In this document: one piece after another, positions 50,129 through 58,274 of the stretch
Layout of the letters: the number at the start of each line of letters is the position of its first letter
How positions within the stretch are numbered: position 1 is the stretch's first letter
NCBI GenBank assembly: GCA_030054835.1
Contig: JASGVS010000031.1
Span: forward strand, 27,584 to 91,583
Direction of reading: 5' to 3'
Source: UBA3910 sp002391465
GTDB taxonomy: Bacteria > Bacillota > Limnochordia > Darwinibacteriales > Darwinibacteriaceae
Length of the DNA: 64,000 bases
Notes under the pieces: model-generated
Told to the model about the DNA's origin: nothing
Database searches by the model: none
Seen by the model: only the letters and a program-made list of their open reading frames with translations
Program-made: the position numbers and the translations under genes

Positions 50129-50158
50129 CATCCCGGGATTGCCCGGGATGATTTTTTT
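50129..50158. terminator. Bidirectional terminator
   Basis: CATCCCGGG / CCCGGGATG is a 9-bp stem with an ATTG loop, followed by seven Ts on the + strand and by AATTTTTT on the minus strand. It serves the YueI-like gene and the opposing membrane-protein gene. Confidence 0.92.
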
Positions 50159-50164
50159 ACCCAC

Positions 50165-50641
50165 TTATTCCTCTTCCACTTCTTCAATCTCATCTTCCAC
50201 CCATTCTTCCGGTTCCACCGCAGGTTCCCCGTCTTGTTCTGCCATGGGCGCTTCTTCCGCATCTTGGATCACATACTGGAGAATATCTGCCTTTTCTTCG
50301 TATTCCTTCTTTTCTTTAGCCGGTTTCAAGACCAGGCTCGTGAGGACCAGGGCCAGGCCTGCAAAGAGAGGTATCAGACCGAGCAGGAGCCAGGGTCCAA
50401 TACCGAGTGTGAGAAGGCCAATGGTCACAGCCAAGCCCACCAGGCTGATGGGCAGGCCGATGGCAAGCATCGTTTTCACTTGTTCGCTGCGGGGCTGTTT
50501 CTTGGGAAGCGAGTACCCCTGCCCAATTAAGGCCATCCGCTCCCTGTGGCTGAACCAGCGCAGCGTAATAGCGAGAATTACGCCCAAGGCTGTAAGGGTG
50601 ATGGGCGTTAACACAAACCATAATTGAACGGTGTCCATCAT
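50165..50641 (-). CDS. Membrane protein with acidic tail, unrecognised
   Basis: This protein of about 158 residues has an N-terminal helix, a basic loop (RWFSHRERMALIGQGYSLPKK), two further helices and a strongly acidic C-terminus (EEWVEDEIEEVEEE). The RMALI-QG block recalls small membrane proteins that accompany DUF4097 or HAAS-type genes, which fits the gene just upstream. Several ATGs cluster at the start; 50641 has a 10-nt spacer to GGAGGG, while 50650 nearly abuts it. The function is unknown. Confidence 0.65.
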   Translation of the reverse strand: MMDTVQLWFVLTPITLTALGVILAITLRWFSHRERMALIGQGYSLPKKQPRSEQVKTMLAIGLPISLVGLAVTIGLLTLGIGPWLLLGLIPLFAGLALVLTSLVLKPAKEKKEYEEKADILQYVIQDAEEAPMAEQDGEPAVEPEEWVEDEIEEVEEE

Positions 50642-50646
50642 CAACA

Positions 50647-51531
50647 TCATTCCTCCCTCTTGGTTAGTTGTAATGAACCGAGACTGACATCGACGAAAAT
50701 CATGCCCCGGTGTTCCCCCTCGCCGATGATCCCTTTAATACTGCTAGATGAGCGTTCTCCCTTAAAGGGCAGATCGGTGGCGAAATCACCTAGGCCTACA
50801 GACCCTTCTAATACATATGCTTCGTCGGGTGAAAGCAGGAGTGTGATATCACCCAAATTGCTTTCTAACACGTTTTCCTGAGCAAGCAGGGCCGCTGCAT
50901 GGACATCGCCCAGATGGGTTATGGCCACAAGTTCATCTGTGAAGGTAGAATCGGTAATGTGAATATTGCCCAGGTGGGCCTCCAAGGCAGCACTACCATT
51001 GTATTCAACCAGCTCAATTGGGCCAAGCTTGTTGATCACCTTCAGCTGTCCCCCATATGCCGTCACCGAGACCCGGCCGAGGCCAGCGTGGAGGTTCAGT
51101 GTTACTCCCTTGGGTACTTCCAATCTTAAGTCCGCCCGGACTTTTTCGTTTGGCGTATCTTTGGGTAGATGGACGATGAGCTCCGTGCCTTCTGGATTCT
51201 CCTTAGCTTCCAAGCTGATCTTCTCCAAGAGTTCCCCTACCCGCCCAAGCGTTTTAGCCTCAGCCCGCTTGCTCAGGGTCACCCTGATTTCCCCGCCGTT
51301 CGTTCCGTGCACACTAATGTCTCCCAAAGGGTTCTGGACAGTTAAGGAGGGCACCAGCGGATAGGAATGGTCTTCGCTTTCTTCCTTGGCACTGGTAAAC
51401 ACATTCTTCAGCTCCCAGACAACGGGCGTTCCTTCTTCCCGGGAAAGGGGCAGAATCCCGCTGGCAAGTACCATTAAAACCAGCACTGCGGTTAGCGCCA
51501 GGGCTGTCAACAAAATACCGAGTTTTCGCAT
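50647..51531 (-). CDS. DUF4097 beta-repeat protein, membrane-anchored
   Basis: This 294-residue protein has an N-terminal membrane helix (about 5-27) and a long right-handed beta-helix-like region with repeating LGDI, LGPI, LGNI, LGDV and LGDF units, typical of DUF4097 (putative adhesin). The helix plus repeats suggest an extracellular surface. Two terminal SLGSLQL-type strands close it. It overlaps or adjoins the small membrane-protein gene downstream, so the two form an operon. Confidence 0.8.
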   Translation of the reverse strand: MRKLGILLTALALTAVLVLMVLASGILPLSREEGTPVVWELKNVFTSAKEESEDHSYPLVPSLTVQNPLGDISVHGTNGGEIRVTLSKRAEAKTLGRVGELLEKISLEAKENPEGTELIVHLPKDTPNEKVRADLRLEVPKGVTLNLHAGLGRVSVTAYGGQLKVINKLGPIELVEYNGSAALEAHLGNIHITDSTFTDELVAITHLGDVHAAALLAQENVLESNLGDITLLLSPDEAYVLEGSVGLGDFATDLPFKGERSSSSIKGIIGEGEHRGMIFVDVSLGSLQLTKREE

Positions 51532-51698
51532 ACAGTCACCTCCGCAACCGGAAATTATTTCCTTTACACTATTCCGTAAGCAGGAGGTTAATCCTGTCGC
51601 AGAGGAGAGAAAAATTCATAAGTGGATAAATTGAAAAGGTTTATAGGGGTTAATGTGGAATTATGTTACAAAACCACTTAAATGGGAGGCGATGTGTT

Positions 51699-53216
51699 TT
51701 GAGAGCTTGGTTTAGAAATGCTTCATTTTCCTTCGTCCTAGTGCTCGTGTTGCTCTTGTCTGTGAGTTTACCGCTATGGGCAGCGGAAATTGTGATTCTG
51801 CACAATAACGATGTCCATTCCCGCTTAGAGTCCCATGTGCCGTCCGGTGCAGAGGAGAAGCAGGGTGGACGCGTTAGGTTAGCTACCCTGGTGGAACGGA
51901 TTCGGGCTGAGTACGGTGCAGACAAAGTCTTGCTCTTGGACGCGGGCGATGCGATCCACGGTATGAACATTGACAACTTGTTCGGCGGTCTGCCCTCCAT
52001 CGAGGTTATGAACGCCATGGGTTACAATGCATTCACACCAGGCAACCATGAGTTCAACTATGGTCAGGAAGTATTGGCCCAACGTATTTTGGATGCAGAC
52101 TTCCCCACCTTGATGGCTAACGTCACCCGCGAAGACGGCACACTCTTTGCCGGCCGCAGTGCCTTGATTACAGAAATCAACGGCGTTAAAGTGGGTATCA
52201 TGGGTCTGGTCGCTCAAGAAACCCCGATGGTAACCCATCCGAAGAACGTAGTCGGCTTGGTATTCCACGATCCCATCGCTGTTGCTAAGCAGCTTGCGGC
52301 TAAGCTCAGGCCTGAAGTGGACCTCTTGGTCGCCTTAACCCATATTGGTTATGGAGTGGATAGGGAACTGGCCAATGCAGTGCCTGAACTGGACGTAATT
52401 GTAGGCGGCCACAGCCATACCGAACTGCCCGAAGCTGAGGTAGTAAACGGTGTCCTCATCGTCCAGAGCCACGAGTATGCCAACAACCTGGGCTTCCTGC
52501 GCTTGGTAGTGGAAGACGGCCAGATTGTTGAGTACGAAAGCGAACTGCTGCCAGTCACCGCCGATATTCCGAAGAACGCCAAGGTTCAAGCAGTCATCGA
52601 CCGCTGGAATGAACAAGTTGAGCATCGCTTGGCTCAAGTAGCAGGCACCACCTCGGTGGAATGGATCGGTGAGCGCGAGTTTGTACGTACCCAAGAGACC
52701 AACCTGGGTAACCTGATTGCAGACATTATCCGGGAAACTGCCGGTGCTGAAATCGCCATCACCAACGGTGGCGGCATCAGGGCCAGCATTGGTGCAGGTG
52801 ACGTAACGGTAGGGGACATCTACAACGTACTGCCCTTTGACAATACGCTGGTTGTAGTAGAGCTGATGGGTATGGATATTATCGATGCCCTCGAGCACAG
52901 CGTACGTCTCTGGCCTGAACAGAGCGGCGGATTCCTGCAGGTATCCGGCATCTCCTTCGAGTTCGTACCCGATGCACTGCCCGGTGGACGTGTAATCAAC
53001 GTTAAAGTTGGCGACAATGCAATCTCTGCTGGCCGCTACTACCTTGTAGCTACCAACGACTTCCTGGCTGCAGGGGGCGACGGATACGATACACTGAAGA
53101 ACGGCAAACTGGTTGCCGACACAGGCATCATGCTCCGCGACGTAGTTGTAGACTACTTCCTGGAGAATGGGGATGTGAAAGAACCTGAGGCAGGCCGGAT
53201 TGTAGTCGCAGAGTAA
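51699..53216 (+). CDS. Secreted bifunctional metallophosphatase/5'-nucleotidase (UshA-like)
   Basis: This 505-residue protein has a signal peptide (ending near LPLWA), a metallophosphatase domain and a 5'-nucleotidase C domain. Metal motifs are ILHNNDVHS, DAGDAIHG, GNHEFNYG, THIGYG and GGHSH; the C-terminal domain shows NGGGIRASIGAG and VATNDFLAAGGDGY. It releases phosphate and nucleosides outside the cell. No sortase signal or lipobox is seen. The start is TTG at 51699, nine bases from GGAGG; an ATG at 51663 lacks a good Shine-Dalgarno. Confidence 0.93.
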   Translation: MRAWFRNASFSFVLVLVLLLSVSLPLWAAEIVILHNNDVHSRLESHVPSGAEEKQGGRVRLATLVERIRAEYGADKVLLLDAGDAIHGMNIDNLFGGLPSIEVMNAMGYNAFTPGNHEFNYGQEVLAQRILDADFPTLMANVTREDGTLFAGRSALITEINGVKVGIMGLVAQETPMVTHPKNVVGLVFHDPIAVAKQLAAKLRPEVDLLVALTHIGYGVDRELANAVPELDVIVGGHSHTELPEAEVVNGVLIVQSHEYANNLGFLRLVVEDGQIVEYESELLPVTADIPKNAKVQAVIDRWNEQVEHRLAQVAGTTSVEWIGEREFVRTQETNLGNLIADIIRETAGAEIAITNGGGIRASIGAGDVTVGDIYNVLPFDNTLVVVELMGMDIIDALEHSVRLWPEQSGGFLQVSGISFEFVPDALPGGRVINVKVGDNAISAGRYYLVATNDFLAAGGDGYDTLKNGKLVADTGIMLRDVVVDYFLENGDVKEPEAGRIVVAE

Positions 53217-53231
53217 TTAAACAGCAAGTAT

Positions 53232-53261
53232 GGCTGTCGGGTTTTCCCGGCAGCCTTTTTT
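53232..53261 (+). terminator. Terminator of the 5'-nucleotidase gene
   Basis: GGCTGTCGGG / CCCGGCAGCC, a 10-bp stem with a TTTT loop, is followed by six Ts. Confidence 0.9.
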
Positions 53262-53262
53262 C

Positions 53263-53291
53263 TTGACAGCAGAAATCTGGGGATATATAAT
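53263..53291 (+). promoter_or_regulatory. Sigma-A promoter of tRNA-Lys
   Basis: TTGACA (53263-53268), 17 nt, TATAAT (53286-53291): full consensus, starting right after the preceding terminator's T run. Confidence 0.9.
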
Positions 53292-53308
53292 TATTCCGTA
53301 AGACGCGC

Positions 53309-53381
53309 GGGCCATTAGCTCAGTTGGTAGAGCACCTGACTCTTAATCAGGGAGTCGAAGGTTCGAATCCTTCATGGCCCA
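53309..53381 (+). tRNA. tRNA-Lys (CUU)
   Basis: Acceptor GGGCCAT / ATGGCCC, D arm GCTCAGTTGGTAGAGC, anticodon arm CCTGA-CTCTTAA-TCAGG with anticodon CTT, and T arm GAAGG-TTCGAAT-CCTTC. The CCA is not encoded. Confidence 0.95.
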
Positions 53382-53411
53382 CTTTCTATTCTATTTAGAA
53401 AAAGCTAGAAG

Positions 53412-53440
53412 CCGATATTCTTTAGGAATATCGGTTTTTT
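53412..53440 (+). terminator. Terminator after tRNA-Lys
   Basis: CCGATATTC / GAATATCGG with a 5-nt loop is followed by six Ts. Confidence 0.9.
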
Positions 53441-53552
53441 GTTTAATGCTGTGAGTCTTACGGTGGTGGCCTAGCGTCAGATTGGGCGGTTGTATGTTGA
53501 CGATATGATGTGGGAAGTGTGACAAGGTGATAAGAGAAGGGGTGATGGGTTT

Positions 53553-53810
53553 ATGGTTGGCATCATGACTCACCCAGGGGAGACACTGAAAGATCGCGGC
53601 ATCACACAGCAAGAGCTGGCCAAAACAGTCGGTATGGCTGAGCAACACATTTCCCGTGTTGTGCAAGGCAAAGCAAGTATATCATGGAGCTTCGCCTTAA
53701 AACTGGAACACGCTTTGGCCATTCCTTCTTCGTTTTGGGTTAATCTCCAGAGAAACTATGATCAGGAGTCAGCCGAATATGAAGATCGGAACAGTAGGGA
53801 AAAAGACTAG
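53553..53810 (+). CDS. HigA-type antitoxin-like HTH protein, no toxin partner
   Basis: This 85-residue protein begins (after a few residues) THPGETLKDRGITQQELAKTVGMAEQHISRVVQGKASISWSFA in family style and ends FWVNLQRNYD. It is an XRE-type HTH of the HigA/VapI family, which usually represses its own operon and neutralises the RNase HigB. No HigB-like frame lies within 100 bp on either side, so it is an orphan. It sits between two terminators in the gene-poor stretch after tRNA-Lys, which suggests acquired DNA. Confidence 0.75.
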   Translation: MVGIMTHPGETLKDRGITQQELAKTVGMAEQHISRVVQGKASISWSFALKLEHALAIPSSFWVNLQRNYDQESAEYEDRNSREKD

Positions 53811-53868
53811 TGTTGAGATAGCAGTCATATACCAAATAAGGCGATCGTATCCATTGACATAAGCTTGG

Positions 53869-53902
53869 GAGCCGACACTCGTTAAGGGTGTCGGCTCTTT
53901 TT
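53869..53902 (+). terminator. Terminator downstream of the HigA-like gene
   Basis: GAGCCGACAC / GTGTCGGCTC is a 10-bp stem followed by TTTTT. Confidence 0.9.
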
Positions 53903-54058
53903 GTTGAGGGTACAGTATCAGCAGTGGTATTTCTCTTATTACTGGTAAGGGAGATCACATTACTGCTGTTTGTTACGTGTGGGAGACTTCTCAATTGAGG
54001 ATTTCGTATTTCCTCTCCAAAACAGTTGGACATTACACAAAGTTCGCAGTGGATTAAG

Positions 54059-54087
54059 TTGACAAAATCTTGTTTGTAGCGTAAAAT
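54059..54087 (+). promoter_or_regulatory. Candidate sigma-A promoter upstream of ytfQ
   Basis: TTGACA (54059-54064), 17 nt, TAAAAT (54082-54087). It would give a leader of about 490 nt before ytfQ. Confidence 0.7.
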
Positions 54088-54232
54088 ATGTTAAAAGTGG
54101 TTCGTGTCAAGATTAACAATCGCAAGCAAAGAGAGGCTGTACTGGCGCCTGTAATTGTAGGGTTTTCGTCCGGGGTCTATATACTACAGCGCTCCCCACT
54201 TGGAGCGACTCAAACGCGGAGATGCTGTCTAG

Positions 54233-54544
54233 ATAGACAAGACCTCGCCACTGAAGGCCGCCAGTTCCTCAAAAACAGCTATCCCATACACTGCAAGTAT
54301 AATTCGCTTTCTCGGCAACACTCGGATTGACCGCACAGTCTTCTACACCAATGAAACCCGCTTTGATGAGTTCCATACGATAAATCGCAAAGAAAAACGT
54401 CTATTCAATTTGAACGGCTCGTATTTATTAATAGACGAACAGTCATATGTCGGTTATGGCATTATTTGTATAATTCACCACGACAGAAGGGGGAGAGTAT
54501 TAGGGCCAAATAACCTGACTCGGAAGTCGATTTTGGTACGTTAG
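54233..54544 (+). other. Open frame without a start codon, possible gene remnant
   Basis: About 103 codons are open from just after a stop at 54230 to a TAG at 54542. The translation includes NTRIDRTVFYTNETRFDEF and NLNGSYLLIDEQSYVGYG, which looks protein-like in composition, but there is no ATG, GTG or TTG near its beginning and no Shine-Dalgarno. I do not recognise it. It may be the tail of a decayed gene. Confidence 0.3.
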
Positions 54545-54563
54545 AACGGTTACCGTGTTACGT
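54543..54563 (+). promoter_or_regulatory. Motif shared with the chvE operon (site 2)
   Basis: It contains ACGGTTACCGT, a perfect palindrome around a central T, then GTTACGT and an A run, 23 bp before ytfQ. It corresponds to the block at 5474-5491. Confidence 0.4.
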
Positions 54564-54585
54564 CTAAAAAACTCGAGGAGGTTTC

Positions 54586-55566
54586 ATGATGAAGAAGTTA
54601 GGGTTACTGTTAGCGGTCATTTTGGTTTTGTCATTCGCGTCAACATTCGCAGCTGCACAGGATCTGATTAAGGTTGGTATTGTAAACCTACCGCCGGAAG
54701 AGTCTGGCTACCGTCAGGCTAACGTGGAAGACATGTTCGAGGTCTTCTCCCGGGAGAACGGTTATGATGCAAAACAGATCAACACCGCTGACAACAGCGA
54801 GCAGATCGCAGCTGCCAGAGGGTATATCCGTGATGGTGTGGACTACCTTCTGATCTCGGCCGCAAACGCATCCGGTTGGGACGATGTTCTGCAGTCGGCC
54901 AAAAGAGCTGGTGTACGGGTTATTCTCTTTGACCGGCTGATCGATACGGATCCGGATAACTATGAAGCGGCACTTGTTTCCGATATGTACTACGAAGGCC
55001 AGTTGGCAACAAACTGGGTATTGGAAAATGTTCCTGCACCGATTAATGTAATTCTCATCCGCGGCCAGTTGGGCAGTGCAGCAGAAATCGGACGCAGCGC
55101 TCCCTTACTCGAAGCTGCAGAAGCAGGTAAACTCAACATTGTAGCAGACGGAACGGGCGGAGATACCTGGAGCCTTGAGGAAGCCCGCAAAGTGGTTGAA
55201 GCAGCCATTGCTGCTGGCAAGGACTTCAACGTAATCTATGCTCAGAACGACGGTATGGCACAGGGTGCTGTGCAGGCGCTCCAAGCCGCCGGCATCAGCC
55301 ACGGCAAAGATGGCAAGGTCAAGATCATTGGTTTTGACTTTAACCGTTTTGCCCTGAGAAACGTACAAGCCGGTTACTGGGATGCCGACGTACAGTGCAA
55401 CCCCCGCCAGGCCGGCCAGATTGACGAGTGGATCAAGAGCGGCAATATCCCCAAAGGTATTGTCTACCAGCAAGAATTAATCCTCGATACGAACACAATC
55501 ACCGATGAACATATCGAGAAATACGGGATCAACGAAGATCCTGGCAAGGGTGTAATCACACGGTAG
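54586..55566 (+). CDS. ytfQ: YtfQ-like sugar-binding protein
   Basis: This 326-residue exported protein has a signal peptide (KKLGLLLAVILVLSF...AAAQ) and a type I periplasmic-binding fold: VGIVNLPPEESGYRQANVEDM, DYLLISAANASGWDDVL, RVILFDRLIDTD, GQLGSAAEIGR and VIYAQNDGMAQGAVQAL. It resembles YtfQ, the galactofuranose-binding protein of E. coli; the operon that follows (one ATPase, two permeases) has the same make-up. The ATG at 54586 is preceded by GAGGAGG. Confidence 0.85.
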   Translation: MMKKLGLLLAVILVLSFASTFAAAQDLIKVGIVNLPPEESGYRQANVEDMFEVFSRENGYDAKQINTADNSEQIAAARGYIRDGVDYLLISAANASGWDDVLQSAKRAGVRVILFDRLIDTDPDNYEAALVSDMYYEGQLATNWVLENVPAPINVILIRGQLGSAAEIGRSAPLLEAAEAGKLNIVADGTGGDTWSLEEARKVVEAAIAAGKDFNVIYAQNDGMAQGAVQALQAAGISHGKDGKVKIIGFDFNRFALRNVQAGYWDADVQCNPRQAGQIDEWIKSGNIPKGIVYQQELILDTNTITDEHIEKYGINEDPGKGVITR

Positions 55567-55583
55567 TTTCGTGTAATAATTGA

Positions 55584-55624
55584 CGCAGTGCGGTGTTCGG
55601 TTTATTCCGAGCATCCGCACTGCG
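55584..55624 (+). other. Intercistronic hairpin between ytfQ and ytfR
   Basis: CGCAGTGCGG / CCGCACTGCG, a 10-bp stem extended by an inner TTCGG/CCGAG helix, follows the ytfQ stop. A short AT-rich tail but no strong T run follows, so it may be an mRNA stabiliser or a leaky terminator. Confidence 0.7.
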
Positions 55625-55659
55625 CTTAATTTATATGCTACCGGTAAGGAGGTCTTCGC

Positions 55660-57159
55660 TTGCAGTCAGAAACTATGCTGAAAATGGAGGGAATTTGCAA
55701 ATCCTTTCCAGGAGTCAGAGCTTTGCATAACGTAGACTTCACGCTCCGCAGGGGTGAAATCCATGCCTTAATGGGCGAAAACGGAGCGGGTAAGTCCACA
55801 CTGATCAAGATCTTAACCGGTGTTTACGAGCGGGATGCCGGCCAGATTTACTTAGAGGGAAGTCCGGTTAACCCTAGGTCGCCGCAGGATGCGCAGGTAA
55901 TGGGAATCGGCGCCGTGTTCCAAGAAATTGCCCTCTGTCCCAACCTGACCGTGGCTGAGAATATGTTCATCGGCCGCAGCCGGGACAGTTTTGTGCACTG
56001 GAAAAAGATGAACGCCGAGGCAGCAGAGATGCTGAACTCCCTTGGTATCCCGGCGAGTCCTACCCAAGAACTGGCAAGCTGCTCCATTGCTGTCCAGCAG
56101 ATGATTGCAATTGCCCGGGCAGTGGATATGGACTGTAAAATCCTCATCCTGGACGAACCCACGTCGTCACTTGACGAAGATGAGGTGCAGAAACTCTTTG
56201 CCCTGATGCGCCAGTTGAAAGATCGCGGTGTCGGAATTATTTTCATTACTCACTTTATCGATCAGGTTTACGAGATCAGCGACCGCATTACCGTCTTGCG
56301 TAATGGCGAGTTGATTGGTGAATACGAAACGTCTGCCCTACCCCAAATCGAACTTATCGCAAAAATGATGGGTAAGGCGCTGAGTGATGTTTCGACCATG
56401 AAAAAACAAGAGCCGCAGAAAACTGATGATAGTGTCCCCGTGTTTGAAGCGAAGGACCTTTCCAGTGCTACCGGGGTAAAACCCTTTGATTTTACTATCC
56501 AAAAAGGTGAAGTAAACGGTTTTGCCGGTCTGCTCGGCTCTGGGCGGAGCGAGAGTGTGCGTGCAATCTTTGCCGCCGATAGGGTTACAGGCGGCGAAAT
56601 CAAGGTAAACGGCCAAAGGGTAAAGATTAGGTCGCCTTTGGATGCCATGAAGCAGGGAATTGGGTACCTACCGGAGGACCGCAAGGGCGACGGAATTATT
56701 GACGAGCTTTCGGTACGCGACAATATTATTCTCGCCCTGCAGGTTATGAAGGGTTTTCTCCGGCCCCTTTCCCGCAAAGAGGCTGAAGAGTTTGCTGAGG
56801 AGTTTATCAAGAAGCTGGACATAAAAACACCCTCCACCAGTACGCCCATAAAGTCCCTATCCGGCGGTAACCAGCAGAAGGTTGTTTTGGCCCGCTGGCT
56901 GCTCACCCAGCCCATGTACCTGATTCTCGATGAGCCGACGCGGGGCATCGATGTGGGCACCAAGGTGGAAATTCAAAAACTTGTCCTCCAGCTGGCTGAA
57001 GCTGGGATGAGCCTAACTTTCATCTCATCAGAGATCGACGAAATGCTGCGCGTTTGTTCGCGGTTGATCGTTATGAAAGACCGCGAAATTGTGGGAGAAC
57101 TGAGTGGCGATCTGTCGGAACAAGATGTGATGCAAATGATTGCCCAGGGAGGTCATTGA
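55660..57159 (+). CDS. ytfR: YtfR-like sugar importer ATPase (two ATPase domains)
   Basis: This 499-residue protein has two ABC domains. The first has GENGAGKST, a weak signature CSIAVQQM and ILILDEPTSSLDEDE; the second has the degenerate loop LLGSGRSES, LSGGNQQKVVLARWL and LILDEPTRGIDVG. It powers the importer with the two permeases that follow. The start is TTG at 55660, seven bases after AAGGAGG. Confidence 0.92.
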   Translation: MQSETMLKMEGICKSFPGVRALHNVDFTLRRGEIHALMGENGAGKSTLIKILTGVYERDAGQIYLEGSPVNPRSPQDAQVMGIGAVFQEIALCPNLTVAENMFIGRSRDSFVHWKKMNAEAAEMLNSLGIPASPTQELASCSIAVQQMIAIARAVDMDCKILILDEPTSSLDEDEVQKLFALMRQLKDRGVGIIFITHFIDQVYEISDRITVLRNGELIGEYETSALPQIELIAKMMGKALSDVSTMKKQEPQKTDDSVPVFEAKDLSSATGVKPFDFTIQKGEVNGFAGLLGSGRSESVRAIFAADRVTGGEIKVNGQRVKIRSPLDAMKQGIGYLPEDRKGDGIIDELSVRDNIILALQVMKGFLRPLSRKEAEEFAEEFIKKLDIKTPSTSTPIKSLSGGNQQKVVLARWLLTQPMYLILDEPTRGIDVGTKVEIQKLVLQLAEAGMSLTFISSEIDEMLRVCSRLIVMKDREIVGELSGDLSEQDVMQMIAQGGH

Positions 57160-57160
57160 T

Positions 57161-58219
57161 ATGCAGAGATTAAAGACATACGCCGATAAATTATCCCATC
57201 TCTTCCTTCCCCTCTCTGTTCTGGTGATCCTGATCATAATCAATCTGGTCAAGGGTGCTGACTACTTCAAGATTACCATGGTCAACGGGGCGTTTTACGG
57301 GAACATCCCCAACATCCTCTTTGGTGCATCGGAGCTGGTTATTCTCTCCATCGGCATGACCTTTGTTACTGCCGCTTCACGGGGGCAGGATATCAGCATC
57401 GGTGAGAGCGGCGCCATTAGCTCCGCCATCTTTGTCCAGTACGTTTTGCGTTCCGGCAATGTGACCATATGGACAATACTGGTGGGTTTCCTCATCAGCT
57501 GCGTGGCTGGGATGATCATAGGCGCTTTCAACGGCACCCTAGTTTCTTTTTTCAACGTTCAGCCCATGGTTGCCACCCTCATCCTGTTTTTGGGCGGCAG
57601 ATCCATCGCCTTTATTATCGACGGTAAAGTATCTCCCATCTTGGCGAACGAGCTCTCCAATCGAATTGGGACGGTAATACCGGGGGTGCCAATCCATACA
57701 CCCATCATCTTGACTGCCGTCTTCATTGCCTTGGTGGCCGTAATCCTCAAGACCACCAACCTCCGGCTCTACGTGGAGGCAGTGGGCGTCAATCCAAGCG
57801 CGGCGCGCTTGAACGGGATCAATCCGAAGAAGGTCATTTTCCTGACCTTTGTGCTCATGGGCATTTTCAGTGCGGTCGCCGGGTTTATTGCGGTAAATAA
57901 AGCGGGTCGCCACGACAGTGTCAACCTGCTCAAGTTTATCATGATGGATGCTATTCTGGCGGTTGCCCTAGGTGGAAACTCCCTGAGCGGCGGGAAGTTC
58001 AGCATCACCGGTTCCATTATCGGTGCGTACACCATTGAAGTGCTGAACAGAACTCTGCTTCGGTTGGAGGTTAACCCCGAGGCCATTAAGGTGTTCAAGG
58101 CAGTCTTTATCATAGTCCTTATGGTAATTGCTTCGCCGGTGGTGAGGGTTTACGCCAAGAAAGTGATAGACAAGGTGAAAAGACCGGCGCGAGCTCCTTC
58201 TGTACGCCAGACGGGTTGA
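57161..58219 (+). CDS. ytfT: YtfT-like sugar importer permease
   Basis: This 352-residue membrane protein has about nine hydrophobic segments and BPD_transp_2 landmarks: GASELVILSIGMTFVTAASRGQDISIG, QPMVATLILFLGGRSIAFI, VGVNPSAARLNGI and AVALGGNSLSGGKFSITGS. The DISIGES sequence stands where others have DLSVGS. It pairs with the next permease as a heterodimer, as in YtfT-YjfF. The ATG at 57161 is seven bases after GGGAGGT and two bases after the ATPase stop. Confidence 0.9.
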   Translation: MQRLKTYADKLSHLFLPLSVLVILIIINLVKGADYFKITMVNGAFYGNIPNILFGASELVILSIGMTFVTAASRGQDISIGESGAISSAIFVQYVLRSGNVTIWTILVGFLISCVAGMIIGAFNGTLVSFFNVQPMVATLILFLGGRSIAFIIDGKVSPILANELSNRIGTVIPGVPIHTPIILTAVFIALVAVILKTTNLRLYVEAVGVNPSAARLNGINPKKVIFLTFVLMGIFSAVAGFIAVNKAGRHDSVNLLKFIMMDAILAVALGGNSLSGGKFSITGSIIGAYTIEVLNRTLLRLEVNPEAIKVFKAVFIIVLMVIASPVVRVYAKKVIDKVKRPARAPSVRQTG

Positions 58220-58274
58220 CGCGGCATGGGGGCGGTTTCCATGACGGACACAAATGGGAAGAAGGGGGAGTAGA

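Larger units (their letters stand above)
53903..54585 (+). other. Gene-poor, AT-richer stretch before the second sugar importer
   Basis: These 680 bp contain no recognisable gene. They hold a promoter (54059-54087), a small hairpin CGCTCC/GGAGCG near 54189-54206, a start-less open frame (54233-54544) and a candidate operator (54543-54563). Base composition is lower in GC than in the neighbouring genes. Confidence 0.6.

Noticed and set aside
54088..54330. An 80-codon frame starting MLKVVRVKINN.
   Set aside because: It lacks a Shine-Dalgarno, overlaps the -10 region of a promoter and has no family resemblance.
53382..54585. An integrated element using tRNA-Lys as attachment site.
   Set aside because: I saw no integrase and no second copy of the tRNA 3' end.
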